Made by a program: the position numbers and the translations under genes
In this document: positions 34,501 through 44,839 of the stretch, piece by piece
Layout of the letters: every line of letters starts with the position of its first letter
Numbering within the stretch: the first letter of the stretch is position 1
Assembly: GCA_025667525.1 (NCBI GenBank)
Contig: CM046878.1
Coordinates: 577,076,868 to 577,140,867, forward strand
Origin: Glebionis coronaria
Lineage: Eukaryota > Streptophyta > Magnoliopsida > Asterales > Asteraceae
DNA length: 64,000 nt
Reading direction: 5' to 3'
The notes under the pieces: model-generated
Database searches by the model: none
What the model saw: the letters and a program-made list of their open reading frames with translations, nothing else
What the model was told of the DNA's origin: nothing

Positions 34501-35398
34501 TACATATCATAAAGTTTTCAAAAACTTTAATTTTTAATTTTATTTGATTTTAGGTTTTTTATTAAACTTTAAAAATTAATATAAAATTAATTAAAAGGTT
34601 TTAGGAACTTTAATTTGCATTTTCTTCTTATTTAGAATATTTAGGATTTTTGAGAATTTTTTAGAATTTATTTTTTGAACTTTTCATTTTTTGGAATATT
34701 TTATTATTATTTTATTCATAAAAATTCAAAGTTTTATTTTTAACTTTTTTTCATTTTTCCTAGATTCTAGACATTAAAATAGGAACTTTTTCACTTTCCA
34801 ATTAATTTTTAGGCTTTTCAATTAATTTTTACAATTAATTTAAGATTTAATAGATTTTAATAGTTTTTAGGAGTTTAAAAATAGTTTAATTTGTTTTTAA
34901 AATTTTTAAAAATAATTTTTAGTTTAATTAGGTTATTTTTGAGGTTTACAAACTATTAAATCTTGTTTAGGGCTTTTTAATATTTAAAAGTGATTTTTAG
35001 GGCTTTAATTAGCATTAAAAAGTCATTATTAGATTAATTAAAAGGTTTTAGCAAGTTTAGATTTTTTGTAAACTTTTAGAATATTATTGTGGATTTTTAG
35101 TAATTTTTAGGAATTTTTAGGTTAAAATTTTAAATTTTGTCGTTTTTACGTTTCTACGTCTTAACTTTCTAGTAGTGTTTTTGTCTATTTTTCTATTTTT
35201 CGTCTTCGTCATTTTCTCTTCTCTTTTCTTGTTAATAATCAAAAACAAATCAATCAAATCAATTCAATTCACAACACACGTGCCTCCTCGAGAACGAACT
35301 CACTTTTAGGGTCATTCACACACGGTTTTCCTAAATCGTCATGCACGCTTACCCTATTTACGTTTTTTTTCCTAAAAGACGTATTTCTACGACTATCA
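31598..35398 (+). repeat. 3' LTR of the 13.5-kb element
   Basis: It is a near-identical copy of 21,897-25,701 with scattered substitutions (for example near 31,802, 32,212, 32,412 and 33,672) and small homopolymer indels. ACTTT follows at 35,399. Confidence 0.93.
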
Positions 35399-35403
35399 AC
35401 TTT

Positions 35404-35662
35404 CTAAACAAGGCTCTTTTGCATGTTGAAAGCGTTATCCAATTCATTACTTAGAAACTTTTCGATTAAATGACGTTTCTCTCAGGAAATATCACGATAT
35501 TTCTCACATGTTGTGCGCAGTTTTGTTTTACCTTCGTACGCGGTATCGAAATCATCGGCTAACGTCGTAAGCGCATCCTAACGACATTGTTGCTCAATTA
35601 TTTGTTTTTGAATCATAACTTTAATCTCGTCAATGGTGTTTGGGAAAAGGCATGTTATTTTA
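35404..35662 (-). pseudogene. Unrecognised coding relic, minus strand
   Basis: One minus-strand frame through this segment reads like a protein: NTIDEIKVMIQKQIIEQ, then DALTTLADDFDT, KTKLRTTCEKYRDIS and a FLSNELDNAFNM stretch. It is interrupted by TAG at 35,578-35,580 and TGA near 35,488. Copy B (57,736-57,996) shares the TAG, has a different stop (TAA near 57,943), and keeps sense at the TGA position. It is helical and charged, with no recognised family. It lies at the right end of the possible Harbinger remnant and may be captured coding sequence. Confidence 0.4.
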
Positions 35663-36560
35663 ATTTTAGAAATTGTGTGTGAAAATACTGAAAGTCGTGT
35701 ATGAAAATTTTGTGGGTGAAAATTGCTATTTTTAAAGAGGAAAAAATGATTTGAATAAAAAAATAAAAATAATAAAAAAAACAAATTGAACTAGGTCGCC
35801 TTTTTGATACAAATAGGTCGCACTAGGTTGTCACAGAAAAAAATTGACGTGACAGAAAAAATCAAAGTCGCACAAGATGGTTAAGTTAAACAGATGTATT
35901 CATTTATATCGTTTTTAACTTATAAATGTACGCAACTAAAATGTCTCACGTTCTTTTATTTTATCTACTTATTTAATCTGATGTAATTTAAAATAAGTAA
36001 ACAAATGTCTACTTAAACTTTAAACTTTAGCCCTATGAAAGAAAATCTAAAACATAGAAAATACATTTTAATATTTAAATATAAAAGTTTTTACATTAAA
36101 GTGCGTGTCATCATCTCTAAACAACAATTTTGAAAAAAAATGTTATTCTTCTAGTTATTAATCTTACCATTATGTTGTAATAGTTTTAGCGAATTCAAAA
36201 GGATGTAAATCAGGGTCATTTTGGTTTATAATTTATAGTGGTTTCATTCAACACAATATAACATACTTACTAGTTAGAGGTCTAGGTTCGGTGGGTTTCA
36301 CGTGGGCGAAAACACGACACGAAAACGTAACAACCGCACCATAGCGTGCATTTTCGCCCCTCAAACCGTACTATGCATTTTATACTCCTTAAACTTACTC
36401 ATGTCTCTCTATCTTTTTCCATTTTCACTTAATGTACGTTGTTTTTAAGTAATAAATGTACATAACTAAAATGCCTCACCTTCTTATATTTCTATCTGCT
36501 CGTTTATATCCTTTTTTTTTGTAACCGTGATTTCCGACTCATTGGCAGACTAATTCACGG

Positions 36561-36592
36561 GGTTTGAGTCCACCGCCACACAGACTCAAACC
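36561..36592. repeat. Perfect 10-bp stem hairpin
   Basis: GGTTTGAGTC (36,561-36,570) and GACTCAAACC (36,583-36,592) form a perfect stem with a 12-base loop. The same hairpin is in copy B at 58,900-58,931. The GGTTTGAGTCC part also resembles a polymerase III B box. Function unknown. Confidence 0.6.
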
Positions 36593-36758
36593 AGGTAAAG
36601 CCCTCCCTATTCAGGAGGTTGGCGTGGCGTTTATATCCTTCTGGATTCACTAAAACCTCCTTATTGTAAAATACTGAATATGTTTATTGATTAAATAACC
36701 ATTACAAACACATCATATTTATTTATAGGGAAAATTATCAAAAAGGCCCGTTTCCCAT

Positions 36759-38356
36759 TAATGTAGAGATTTTACTAGTTGAAAAAGTTCGTTTTTCTCG
36801 GTATCCTCTCGAATTGATTTCCGGTTAATTATGTGAGATTAGTTGTTCTTGGTGAAAATAATATGTTTGGTTTTGGTAAAATAAATGTGCAAAACTTAAA
36901 AATAAATGACGGGAAATTAAAACTAAAACTAAGTGAAACGTAAAACGGTGCAATATTTAAAACGTTAAAAGTAAATGACGAGAATTTAAATGACGTGAAA
37001 TTAAAACTTAGCAAAAAGTAACTTGACAATTAAATAAAAAAAATATGCTAAACGAAATTAAAATGGACTAAAAATAAAGCAAGAACAATTGACACTTTAA
37101 CTAAAACAAAATACTAAAACAATTCCAAAACACCCAATCGGAATACACCCGATCGGAATCCAATCGAAATCCGGTCGGAATGTACTCCATCAGAAAGCAA
37201 TGGTCGGAATGTGAAAAGGGGTCCGATCGGAATATATTCCGATCATTCCGATCGGATGATCGGAATGCTCAAAATGAACCAAATCGGAATATTAAGCAAA
37301 ATGCTCCAGTCGGAATGTGATGAAACCATCACGATCGGAATCAACTAAACAAGCCAATCGGAATAACTAAACCCTTTTCCGATCGGGCGATCGGAATGAA
37401 GGGTTGTGTGTCTGGTCGGAATATCAAGTCGGAAAAGGGTTTTAAAACCTTTTCCGATTTGTTTCTTGATCCGAAAAATAGGCAAAAGTAATAAGCTATG
37501 GTAATAAGCTTAAACTCAAAACTAGAACGCCTCTAAATCGAAATGAACTTAATGAGCACGAACATCAACTTATCAAACTTAAAAATAAACAAGCTTTAAA
37601 ATCAAAACAAAAAAAGATGAACTTTAAGTCACGAAAATTTAAAAGATCAAAACTTTAAATAAGAACTTGATAAAAAAGATGATGAAAACAAGATTGAGAT
37701 TAACAAGAAAGATTAATAACATGAAGATTAAGACAAGATTAATCTTAAAAGGTAAAGATTTGATTAAAAACAAGAAAGATAAAAGATGAAAGATTAAAGT
37801 TCTAGTGAGAGAAACTGTCACTTTCTCTCACTAAAACTTAACTACTCCTACTCCTAAAACTAAAACTAACCTAAATGACTAACACCCCTTCATGTGGTGA
37901 AATGAAGGGTATTTATAGGAAAGGGGAGTGGTTGGTGTCTTCCTCTTTTCTTTCTTTCTTTCTTCACGTCTTTTCGTCTTTTAAGTTCTTCGACTTTTTC
38001 GACTTTGTCTCGGGATTAATTTAAACTCGTCTTATAATTTATTTATTTATTAGACTCGAGTTCTTCGGCTTTAAGTAAACTTCCGTCTTTAGACTTGTTC
38101 TTCGATAAATCTTCAGAATAGGCCCTGGACTTCCGTTCTTTTTGCACTCTTGATCTCTTGACTTCGTCTTTTGTCGTTTTCTTCTATAAAAGCCTGTGAA
38201 TGCCCATGCTTTCTCCAATTTTCACCTTTTCGTCCTAAATCACAATAAAAACACAAACCACGCATAATTCCGACATAAATGACATAAAATACACGTTTTG
38301 GCTCGGTTATTATTGTAATTAAGTGGTAAAAAGGATGGGTGTTTTCACACCTATCA
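36759..38356 (-). repeat. 3' LTR of the 7.1-kb element
   Basis: It matches 42,245-43,844. It contains the CGGAAT array at 37,135-37,423 (12 exact cores) and a TATAAATA box (minus) at 37,910-37,917. Confidence 0.9.
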
Positions 38357-38367
38357 AATCCCCTACA
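38357..38367 (-). promoter_or_regulatory. Polypurine tract of the 7.1-kb element
   Basis: On the minus strand TGTAGGGGATT abuts the TGATAGG start of the 3' LTR. Confidence 0.7.
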
Positions 38368-40391
38368 CTTAACCATTGCAATGTCCTCATGCAATGCATT
38401 AGTTACAAGGCATGTTTTACATTTTCCATCACAATCATCCTACCTTGGCCTATATTAAAGAGATAGAAAATTATAAACATTCAAGGTAAAGAAATTAAAA
38501 ACATACCTTGGGTTTTGGAAATGTCGTGAATGATCATCATCCTCAAGTTTTCACTTCCTCCAAACCAAGCTTAGAAACGAGATCATTGTTATTATAAGTT
38601 AACAAACTAACACGAACTCATGTGGGCCAATTATTCACTTAGACTCCCTTATTCCTAGGTGTATCTCTTATATTTTATTGTTGTCTTGAATGATCACGAG
38701 GATGCATTGTTGACTTATTTCGATAGTTTATTAGGCTGAAAATAAAGTGGGACGATTTAATCAATAGTTAGCTAAAGGACAAAATCTTTTAAAACTGCTT
38801 CTCGGGACCTCACAAAGTTCATATCTTGGCATAACTCGCTTCGCGATTTGAGACCTTTCTCGGACCGATATTTGGCAGCGACTTCATACTTCAAACCTTG
38901 AGAGACGTTCATGAAATAATGGTCTTCTCTTTATAATAGGAATTTCTTCACTTGAAGTTTTGAGAGATTCTTCATATTTGGGCCACGACTTCTTCATTTT
39001 TCTCCAATCTTTATTTCTGGACTTTGATATACAACGATCCGCCTCCTTTTAGGACTTGGATCTATTTATCCTCATACCTTGTTAGGGTCTTTTTGGATAG
39101 AATTCTCCATGATCTTTAGGGGAGTATTTGCTTTTCGTCGTGTGTCTCGATCCTTCATATTGATTTTCGAAAAATGATTCTTCACATCACTTTTGGATCT
39201 TTAGCAACAAAATGTAGCCCACATGCCTTGTTAGGGCCTTTTCGGACTCGCCAATCTTCGCATCCCGCTTCAATAAGTTATGCCTTGGCTATGAACTCTA
39301 ATCCGTACCGAGCAACTTTTAAACGATCTTGGGCTAGAAGCTAAGTAACCTTTTAAATCGTACAACCTTATTTATTGCAGATAAATTTATTAACAAGCGA
39401 TGGGAGAATAGGCTTATAATTAACTCACATAAATTCACGAAAGAATACCAAACTTATAATTGGCTCTATCATCTCTCGTTCTCCACAGTTTAAAATTTCA
39501 AGTAATGAGACTCGTGGATGCTTAGTCTATTAAATCAAAGTTTTGGGTTTTCGAGTCATCTATAGGATCTTGCAAACTTAGACTTTTTCAAGTTTAGAAA
39601 TCGCATTTTAAAGTTACCTTGATAAACGACTCTCTAGGATCAATTATAGGAACTTGCGAAAAGTTCTTGTTCTTAACCCGTGAGAGTTAAGACTTTCGCG
39701 TTTTATAGCTCCCTATATAAAAGCCTAGCAAAACTTGACTTAAACACGTTAAGGATACTAGCTAGAGTAAACTTAGATAAGTAAACTCGGGTTGAGTCAA
39801 AAGATTCACAACGTTTGAAAATTAAAACCACTTTATTGAAATTTATTCTAATTAAGGAAAGAAAATAACTATAACAAAGGAAAATACAACTATACAACTA
39901 GGCCAAAATAGATTAAAATTTTTGAAAAATGTCGAAAAATTGATTTTCCGATTAAAATGAGGACAAATACAAGGAAAAGGCCACTTAACTTCGATAGAAG
40001 TCCCCCCTACACTTAACATAAACATTGTCCTCAATGTTTAAGCATGTGGGAGTAAACTCCCCTACACTAAGGACATTGTGCACTTTGTTTAAATCTCGCT
40101 AAGGAAGAGACAACTAAAGAGATTCCTATTTTAATATTGAGAAAATATAAAATAGTAAATCGAAAAGAGTTTAGGATAGAACCGGGAAGAAGGGAACACG
40201 GAATCACGGTTCGGCAAAAGTCATCAAGAGTGTGTCTTTGAAGCTCTAATCCCTGCACATGATAAGAAAGAGAACAAGAAACACCACGGGGCTCCCCCTA
40301 CACTTATGGTAAAGATAGATAGATAATTGGGTTGCCTCTCAAAAAGCGCTTGTTTATATTAACCGAGTCACGAGCCTGACTCGTCCCCGAA
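38368..40391 (-). other. Non-coding 3' internal region of the 7.1-kb element
   Basis: Two kilobases between the end of the gag-like frame and the 3' LTR contain no polymerase, integrase or other sizeable frame. Phrases such as CCTTGTTAGGG and GGCCTTTTCGGAC recur. Texture and position match the non-coding tail of the 13.5-kb element. Confidence 0.6.
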
Positions 40392-42038
40392 TTAAATGGT
40401 CCATGGGGAAGTCTCGAATGTGATACCGGGATCAAAGACCTTGTCCTCGTTCCCGGTTGACATCAACAAAGGAGAGGCGGGGGGATAAGTCTTAAAAGGG
40501 AGAAAGGTCCTTTCGACATACGAAAAGTATGTGAATTCAAGGTCCACGGGAGGTGGGTTGGGTAAAGTACGCACATTGTCCTCCCCCAAAGACAATAGAT
40601 GCTGAGCAAGCGGCAAAGCCGTATTGTTATCAATCATAGCATAATCAATGTCACCTCCCGGGTCAAAGCACTCATCCTCCGTGATAGTGGCTAAAGGGGA
40701 GGATGAAAGGTGCTCGGGAGGGGGACTTGGGACAATATCTTCCTGCAGCAAATTATCAAAAATAATGTCCCCCTCCATGTCATCGTCTTCATTACCTGGT
40801 GGTATGGAGTGAATGTCGATTTCTTCCGGCAATGGGTCATTATCTTCAACGGGAGGAATAGATGGAGGCAAAGACTCGGAAAGAGGAGGAGAAGTCAACG
40901 CTTCGATTTGAGCAATAAGAAGGTGCACTTTCCGTAATCTATCTCGAAGAAGCACGTCTTCCACCTTATCTACAAGATCATGTTCATCGGTGAACTTCTC
41001 GTAAACCGGAGAGAATAAATCGTCATCACCCGCATCTCCCGGTGGAGATGGAGAAATTTCAAAAGTGAAATTCTCATAGCTTGGAGAAAAATTGTCATCA
41101 TTTGGATCGACCTCTTCCGTAAGAGTAACGTCGTTCTCAAGTTCCATAGCAGCCGGTATGTCACAAACCTCATTATCAAACACTGTATCAAGACCAACAT
41201 CACTAAGCTTACTCAATGTATCACAATCCTTGGACACGTTTGGGATATTGAGAGGAGGGATGACAATAGCACTAAGACATTGAGCAGTAAGATCATTCCA
41301 AGAAATAGTAGGCTCATCGTCATCATCATCGTAAGAGTATGGATACACCGGAGGAGGAGTATAAGTCTCGATATTCGATATTTGCCCCTGTCGTTAATCC
41401 TCTTGACATATCTCGATGATCCTGTTGCAAGCTTCTTGAATTTGTTGACTTTTGTTAACAAGAGCGTCCCATTGTTCATTGGAGCTCAATTGTTCGAATG
41501 AGAGTTGATGATCGATGGGGTGTTGTGGGGGTGCAAAATGTTGAAAACCTGAATTATAGCATGGTTGTGGCTCATAGTAGTTCATCGGTTGAGAAGAATT
41601 ATAAACCGGGTTTTGTTCATAATAATCCATTGGTGAAGAAAACTGAGGACACGGATTTTGCTCATAATAATTCGTTGGTTGACAATAATAGGTATCGTGA
41701 GGACCCCCACAGTTGTTGCAAACCGGGTATGGAGAAAAATCAGGTGCGTCTTGTGGATAGCTATTATCATTGTCATAATTGTACACCGGTTCTTGCTCGT
41801 GACCATACGGGTATCGAACCGGGCACGAAACATGCCAATGAGAATCGCTTCCACAATAGATGCACGGGGGGACTGGAGGTGGGTTCAAAAATAATGAATT
41901 AGTCGAGTTGCACAAGGGACAAAATCCGAATTGTGTGTTGTCGATATCGTTACCGCACCGCTCACATGTACACCATTGACATGAGTCGTTCCCGTACAAT
42001 CGTCTCCCACATCCGACGCAATGGACATAAAAATCCAT
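40392..42038 (-). pseudogene. Gag-like zinc-knuckle/acidic FDPG protein, one in-frame stop
   Basis: A single minus-strand frame of 549 codons runs from ATG 42,038 to the stop at 40,392, broken only by TAA at 41,394-41,396 (after residue 214). Part 1: an N-terminal CxxC-rich region (about 7-45), a knuckle CX2CX4HX4C (CIYCGSDSHWHVSC, about 59-72), a second CX2CX3HX4C (CNNCGGPHDTYYC, about 107-119), then Tyr/Asn/Pro repeats with YYEQNP. Part 2: a DDDDDEP stretch, an amphipathic LRKVHLLIAQIEAL helix, acidic and Pro-rich sequence, EDECFDPGG, and a C-terminal NEDKVFDPGI. Similar proteins are, from memory, widespread in Tanacetum. The capsid domain is not evident. The second half could be read only by readthrough or is dead. 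Confidence 0.7.
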
Positions 42039-42222
42039 AAAGAAAGATAGATAAGCAAGAAGAATATTTTTGGTGCAAAACTTTGAAAAAGAAATGCTTT
42101 TTATGATTTTTCAAATGTTTTTGGATTATTGAAAATTCTTGACACGAAAAAATAACGTTCACAAGTGAACGGATCCCAAAAGCCAACGCGTCTCTCACAA
42201 AAAACCTTTAATCCTCACGAAA

Positions 42223-42240
42223 AGAGCCGGCAGCGGCGCA
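42223..42240 (-). promoter_or_regulatory. Primer-binding site of the 7.1-kb element
   Basis: The minus strand reads TGCGCCGCTGCCGGCTCT just 4 bp after the 5' LTR end. It is related to the Athila-type tRNA-Asp site but with several mismatches. Confidence 0.65.
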
Positions 42241-42244
42241 ATTT

Positions 42245-43844
42245 TAATGTAGAGATTTTACTAGTTGAAAAAGTTCGTTTTTCTCGGTATCCTCTCGAAT
42301 TGATTTCCGGTTAATTATGTGAGATTAGTTGTTCTTGGTGAAAATAATATGTTTGGTTTTGGTAAAATAAATGTGCAAGACTTAAAAATAAATGACAGGA
42401 AATTAAAACTAAAACTAAGTGAAACGTAAAACGGTGCAATATTTAAAACGTTAAAAGTAAATGACGAGAATTTAAATGACGTGAAATTAAAACTTAGCAA
42501 AAAGTAACTTGACAATTAAATAAAAAAAATATGCTAAACGAAATTAAAATGGACTAAAAATAAAGCAAGAACAATTGACACTTTAACTAAAACAAAATAC
42601 TAAAACAATTCCAAAACACCCAATCGGAATACACCCGATCGGAATCCAATCGGAATCCAATCGGAATCCGGTCGGAATGTACTCCATCGGAAAGCAATGG
42701 TCGGAATGTGAAAAGGGGTCCGATCGGAATATATTCCGATCGGATGATCGGAATGCTCAAAATGAACCAAATCAGAATATTAAGCAAAATGCTCCAGTCG
42801 GAATGTGATGAAACCATCACGATCGGAATCAACTAAACAAGCCAACCGGAATAACTAAACCCTTTTCCGGTCGGGCGATCGGAATGAAGGGTTGTGTGTC
42901 TGGTCGGAATATCAAGTCGGAAAAGGGTTTTAAAACCTTTTCCGATTTGTTTCTTGATCCGAAAAATAGGCAAAAGTAATAAGCTATGGTAATAAGCTTA
43001 AACTCAAAACTAGATCGCCTCTAAATCGAAATGAACTTAATGAGCACGAACATCAACTTATCAAACTTAAAAATAAACAAGCTTTAAAATCAAAACATAA
43101 AAAGATGAACTTTAAGTCACGAAAATTTAAAAGATCAAAACTTTAAATAAGAACTTGATGAAAAAGATTATGAAAACAAGATTGAGATTAACAAGAAAGA
43201 TTAATAACATGAAGATTAAGACAAGATTAATCTTAAAAGGTAAAGATTTGATTAAAAACAAGAAAGATAAAAGATGAAAGATTAAAGTTCTAGTGAGAGA
43301 AACTGTCACTTTCTCTCACTAAAACTTAACTACTCCTACTCCTAAAACTAAAACTAACCTAAATGACTAACACCCCTTCATGTGGTGAAATGAAGGGTAT
43401 TTATAGGAAAGGGGAGTGGTTGGTGTCTTCCTCTTTTCTTTCTTTCTTTCTTCACGTCTTTTCGTCTTTTAAGTTCTTCGACTTTTTCGACTTTGTCTCG
43501 GGATTAATTTAAACTCGTCTTATAATTTATTTATTTATTAGACTCGAGTTCTTCGGCTTTAAGTAAACTTTCGTCTTTAGACTTGTTCTTCGATAAATCT
43601 TCAGAATAGGCCATGGACTTCCGTTCTTTTTGCACTCTTGATCTCTTGACTTCGTCTTTTGTCGTTTTCTTCTATAAAAGCCTGTGAATGCCCATGCTTT
43701 CTCCACTTTTCACCTTTTCGTCCTAAATCACAATAAAAACACAAACCACGCATAATTCCGACATAAATGACATAAAATACACGTTTTTGCTCGGTTATTA
43801 TTGTAATTAAGTGGTAAAAAGGATGGGTGTTTTCACACCTATCA
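42245..43844 (-). repeat. 5' LTR of the 7.1-kb element
   Basis: A 1,600-bp LTR with a TATA box at 43,398-43,405 (TATAAATA on the minus strand) and the CGGAAT array downstream at 42,621-42,910. Confidence 0.9.
42621..42910 (-). repeat. ATTCCGATC-type motif array in the LTR leader
   Basis: Thirteen exact CGGAAT cores (ATTCCG on the minus strand), mostly as GATCGGAAT or GTCGGAAT, occur in 290 bp with irregular spacing. Several abut their own inverse, as in CCGATCGGAAT and ATTCCGATCGG. The array lies about 500 bp downstream of the TATA box, so it would be in the transcribed leader. The 3' LTR copy differs by small gains and losses. Confidence 0.8.
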
Positions 43845-44221
43845 CCCATTATTCTCTTCCCAAAAAACACCTAGAGTTTCCTCTTTCTAGAAATGGTCTA
43901 TTTTTAGGGGGCAATAGGGCAACTGGGTGCAGAATGCGCCACGGGTCCTCTGTTGCCCTATATGTTGGGGCAATCTGTCAGAATTACCCTATTTCTTTGG
44001 ACACTTGTCAAAATCTGAATGATTGTTGCCCAATATTCTTGTTGCCCTGGACCGTATCAGGAAAAACATATTTTTTAGACTCAATCACGAATTGCTCAAA
44101 ATTAAAGGACTATTTTGATAATTATCCCTTATTTAATAGAACATGGCTGAGACAATAAGCTAATATAAACCTAAACCCTAATGGGCTCAAAGCCCATAGG
44201 CTAATAATGACTCGTCTAATA

Positions 44222-44839
44222 CTCCCGTGCAGTTTGAACGGGAGCAATTCGGATGGGTAAACTGGAATGAATGTTGAAAGTCGCATCTTCTTTTCTTCAC
44301 CTTTTTTTGTTTGATTGAGCGGAAGCATTGTATTTGATTGCTTAGTTGGTTATTGCTTGCGGCATCCTCCTTTTGCGTGACGATTGCTTTTTTTCGTCAT
44401 GGCTTGCTTTGCCTTTAAAAGGGAGCGGCAATTTGATGATCAACTTTTATTGTTAACAACAATTATCTTTGACAATAAAAACAAATAGATGGTGAACAAA
44501 AAAAAACTATATATAGTTGGTTGATGGAAACTTAACATTTTTACGGCTAGGGTTTAGGGCTTATGAATAACATACGAAATTAAAATACAAAAAAAACAAT
44601 AAACAGGAAAATAAGGAGGATCCCTCCGGATCACCAACATGTAGGCCGATGACTGGAGGATAGCAATTTTTTTTGTGAATCTATGCTAAAAATTAGGGTT
44701 TATGCATAGATGACAAAAGAAAAAAAAACTAATTGAAAAACAAACATAAAGAGAAAGTAAAGGAATCCCTCCGGATCATCATCATGTAACCGATAACCGA
44801 AGGGTAGCAAAATTTAATGATGGATCTTACGTGATACCA
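44222..44839 (-). other. Internal region of the TRIM with PBS
   Basis: About 620 bp without a gene. The PBS (TGGTATCACGTAAGATCC on the minus strand, 44,822-44,839) resembles the initiator tRNA-Met site TGGTATCAGAGC. A related GGATC(C/A)CTCCGGATCA phrase occurs near 44,620 and 44,768. Confidence 0.7.

Larger units (their letters stand above)
21897..35398 (+). mobile_element. 13.5-kb non-autonomous LTR retroelement (gag-protease, no pol)
   Basis: Two LTRs of about 3.8 kb (21,897-25,701 and 31,598-35,398) begin TGATGAGACTG and end CGACTATCA. The target duplication ACTTT lies at 21,892-21,896 and 35,399-35,403. Copy B has the intact single site at 57,736-57,740. A primer-binding site, a gag-protease ORF and a polypurine tract are present. 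Reverse transcriptase, RNase H and integrase are absent from the 1.9 kb after the ORF. The gag, knuckle and protease style and the PBS fit the Athila side of Ty3/gypsy. The LTRs look about 99% identical by eye, so the insertion is young. It would need pol from another element. Confidence 0.93.
17690..35890 (-). mobile_element. Possible PIF/Harbinger-type element remnant
   Basis: CTAGTGCGACCTATTTG near 17,719 recurs inverted near 35,815-35,845, with more GCGACCTAG motifs beside each. The left end holds a Harbinger ORF1-like relic read on the minus strand, and the right end another minus-strand relic. In copy B the same span is only about 5.2 kb (53,030-58,210) because the 13.5-kb LTR element is absent. 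The true ends, the 3-bp duplication and a DDE transposase were not found, so the span is tentative. Confidence 0.4.
36759..43844 (-). mobile_element. 7.1-kb non-autonomous LTR retroelement, minus strand
   Basis: LTRs of about 1.6 kb (43,844-42,245 as 5', 38,356-36,759 as 3') begin TGATAGGTGTGAAAACACCC and end CTCTACATTA. The target duplication CCCAT (plus sense) is at 36,754-36,758 and 43,845-43,849. The single site is in copy B at 59,093-59,097. It has a PBS, a purine tract and one gag-like frame split by a stop. No protease, polymerase or integrase is found in the 5.5 kb between the LTRs. The LTRs differ little, mainly in the repeat array, so the insertion is recent. Confidence 0.92.
36728..44128. 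mobile_element. 310-bp Mutator-type MITE in the TRIM LTR
   Basis: Termini GGGAAAATTATCAAAAAGGCC and (complement) GGGATAATTATCAAAATAGTCC form the TIR. Flanks TTATTTATA and TTATTTAAT are a 9-bp duplication with two mismatches. Its uninterrupted form is in copy B (59,067-59,376). The TRIM's other LTR shows the MITE-free sequence. The interior has GGGCAA/TTGCCC motifs. A frame in its right half is not a gene. Confidence 0.75.
36665..44221 (-). repeat. 3' LTR of the TRIM, interrupted
   Basis: LTR sequence is present at 36,665-36,727 and 44,138-44,221. Between them lies a 310-bp MITE with its 9-bp duplication, which in copy A is further split by a 7.1-kb LTR element. Confidence 0.8.

Noticed and set aside
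36561..36592. Hairpin considered as a transcription terminator
   Set aside because: Rho-independent terminators do not apply to plant nuclear DNA, and no transcript ends here. It is kept only as a structural repeat.
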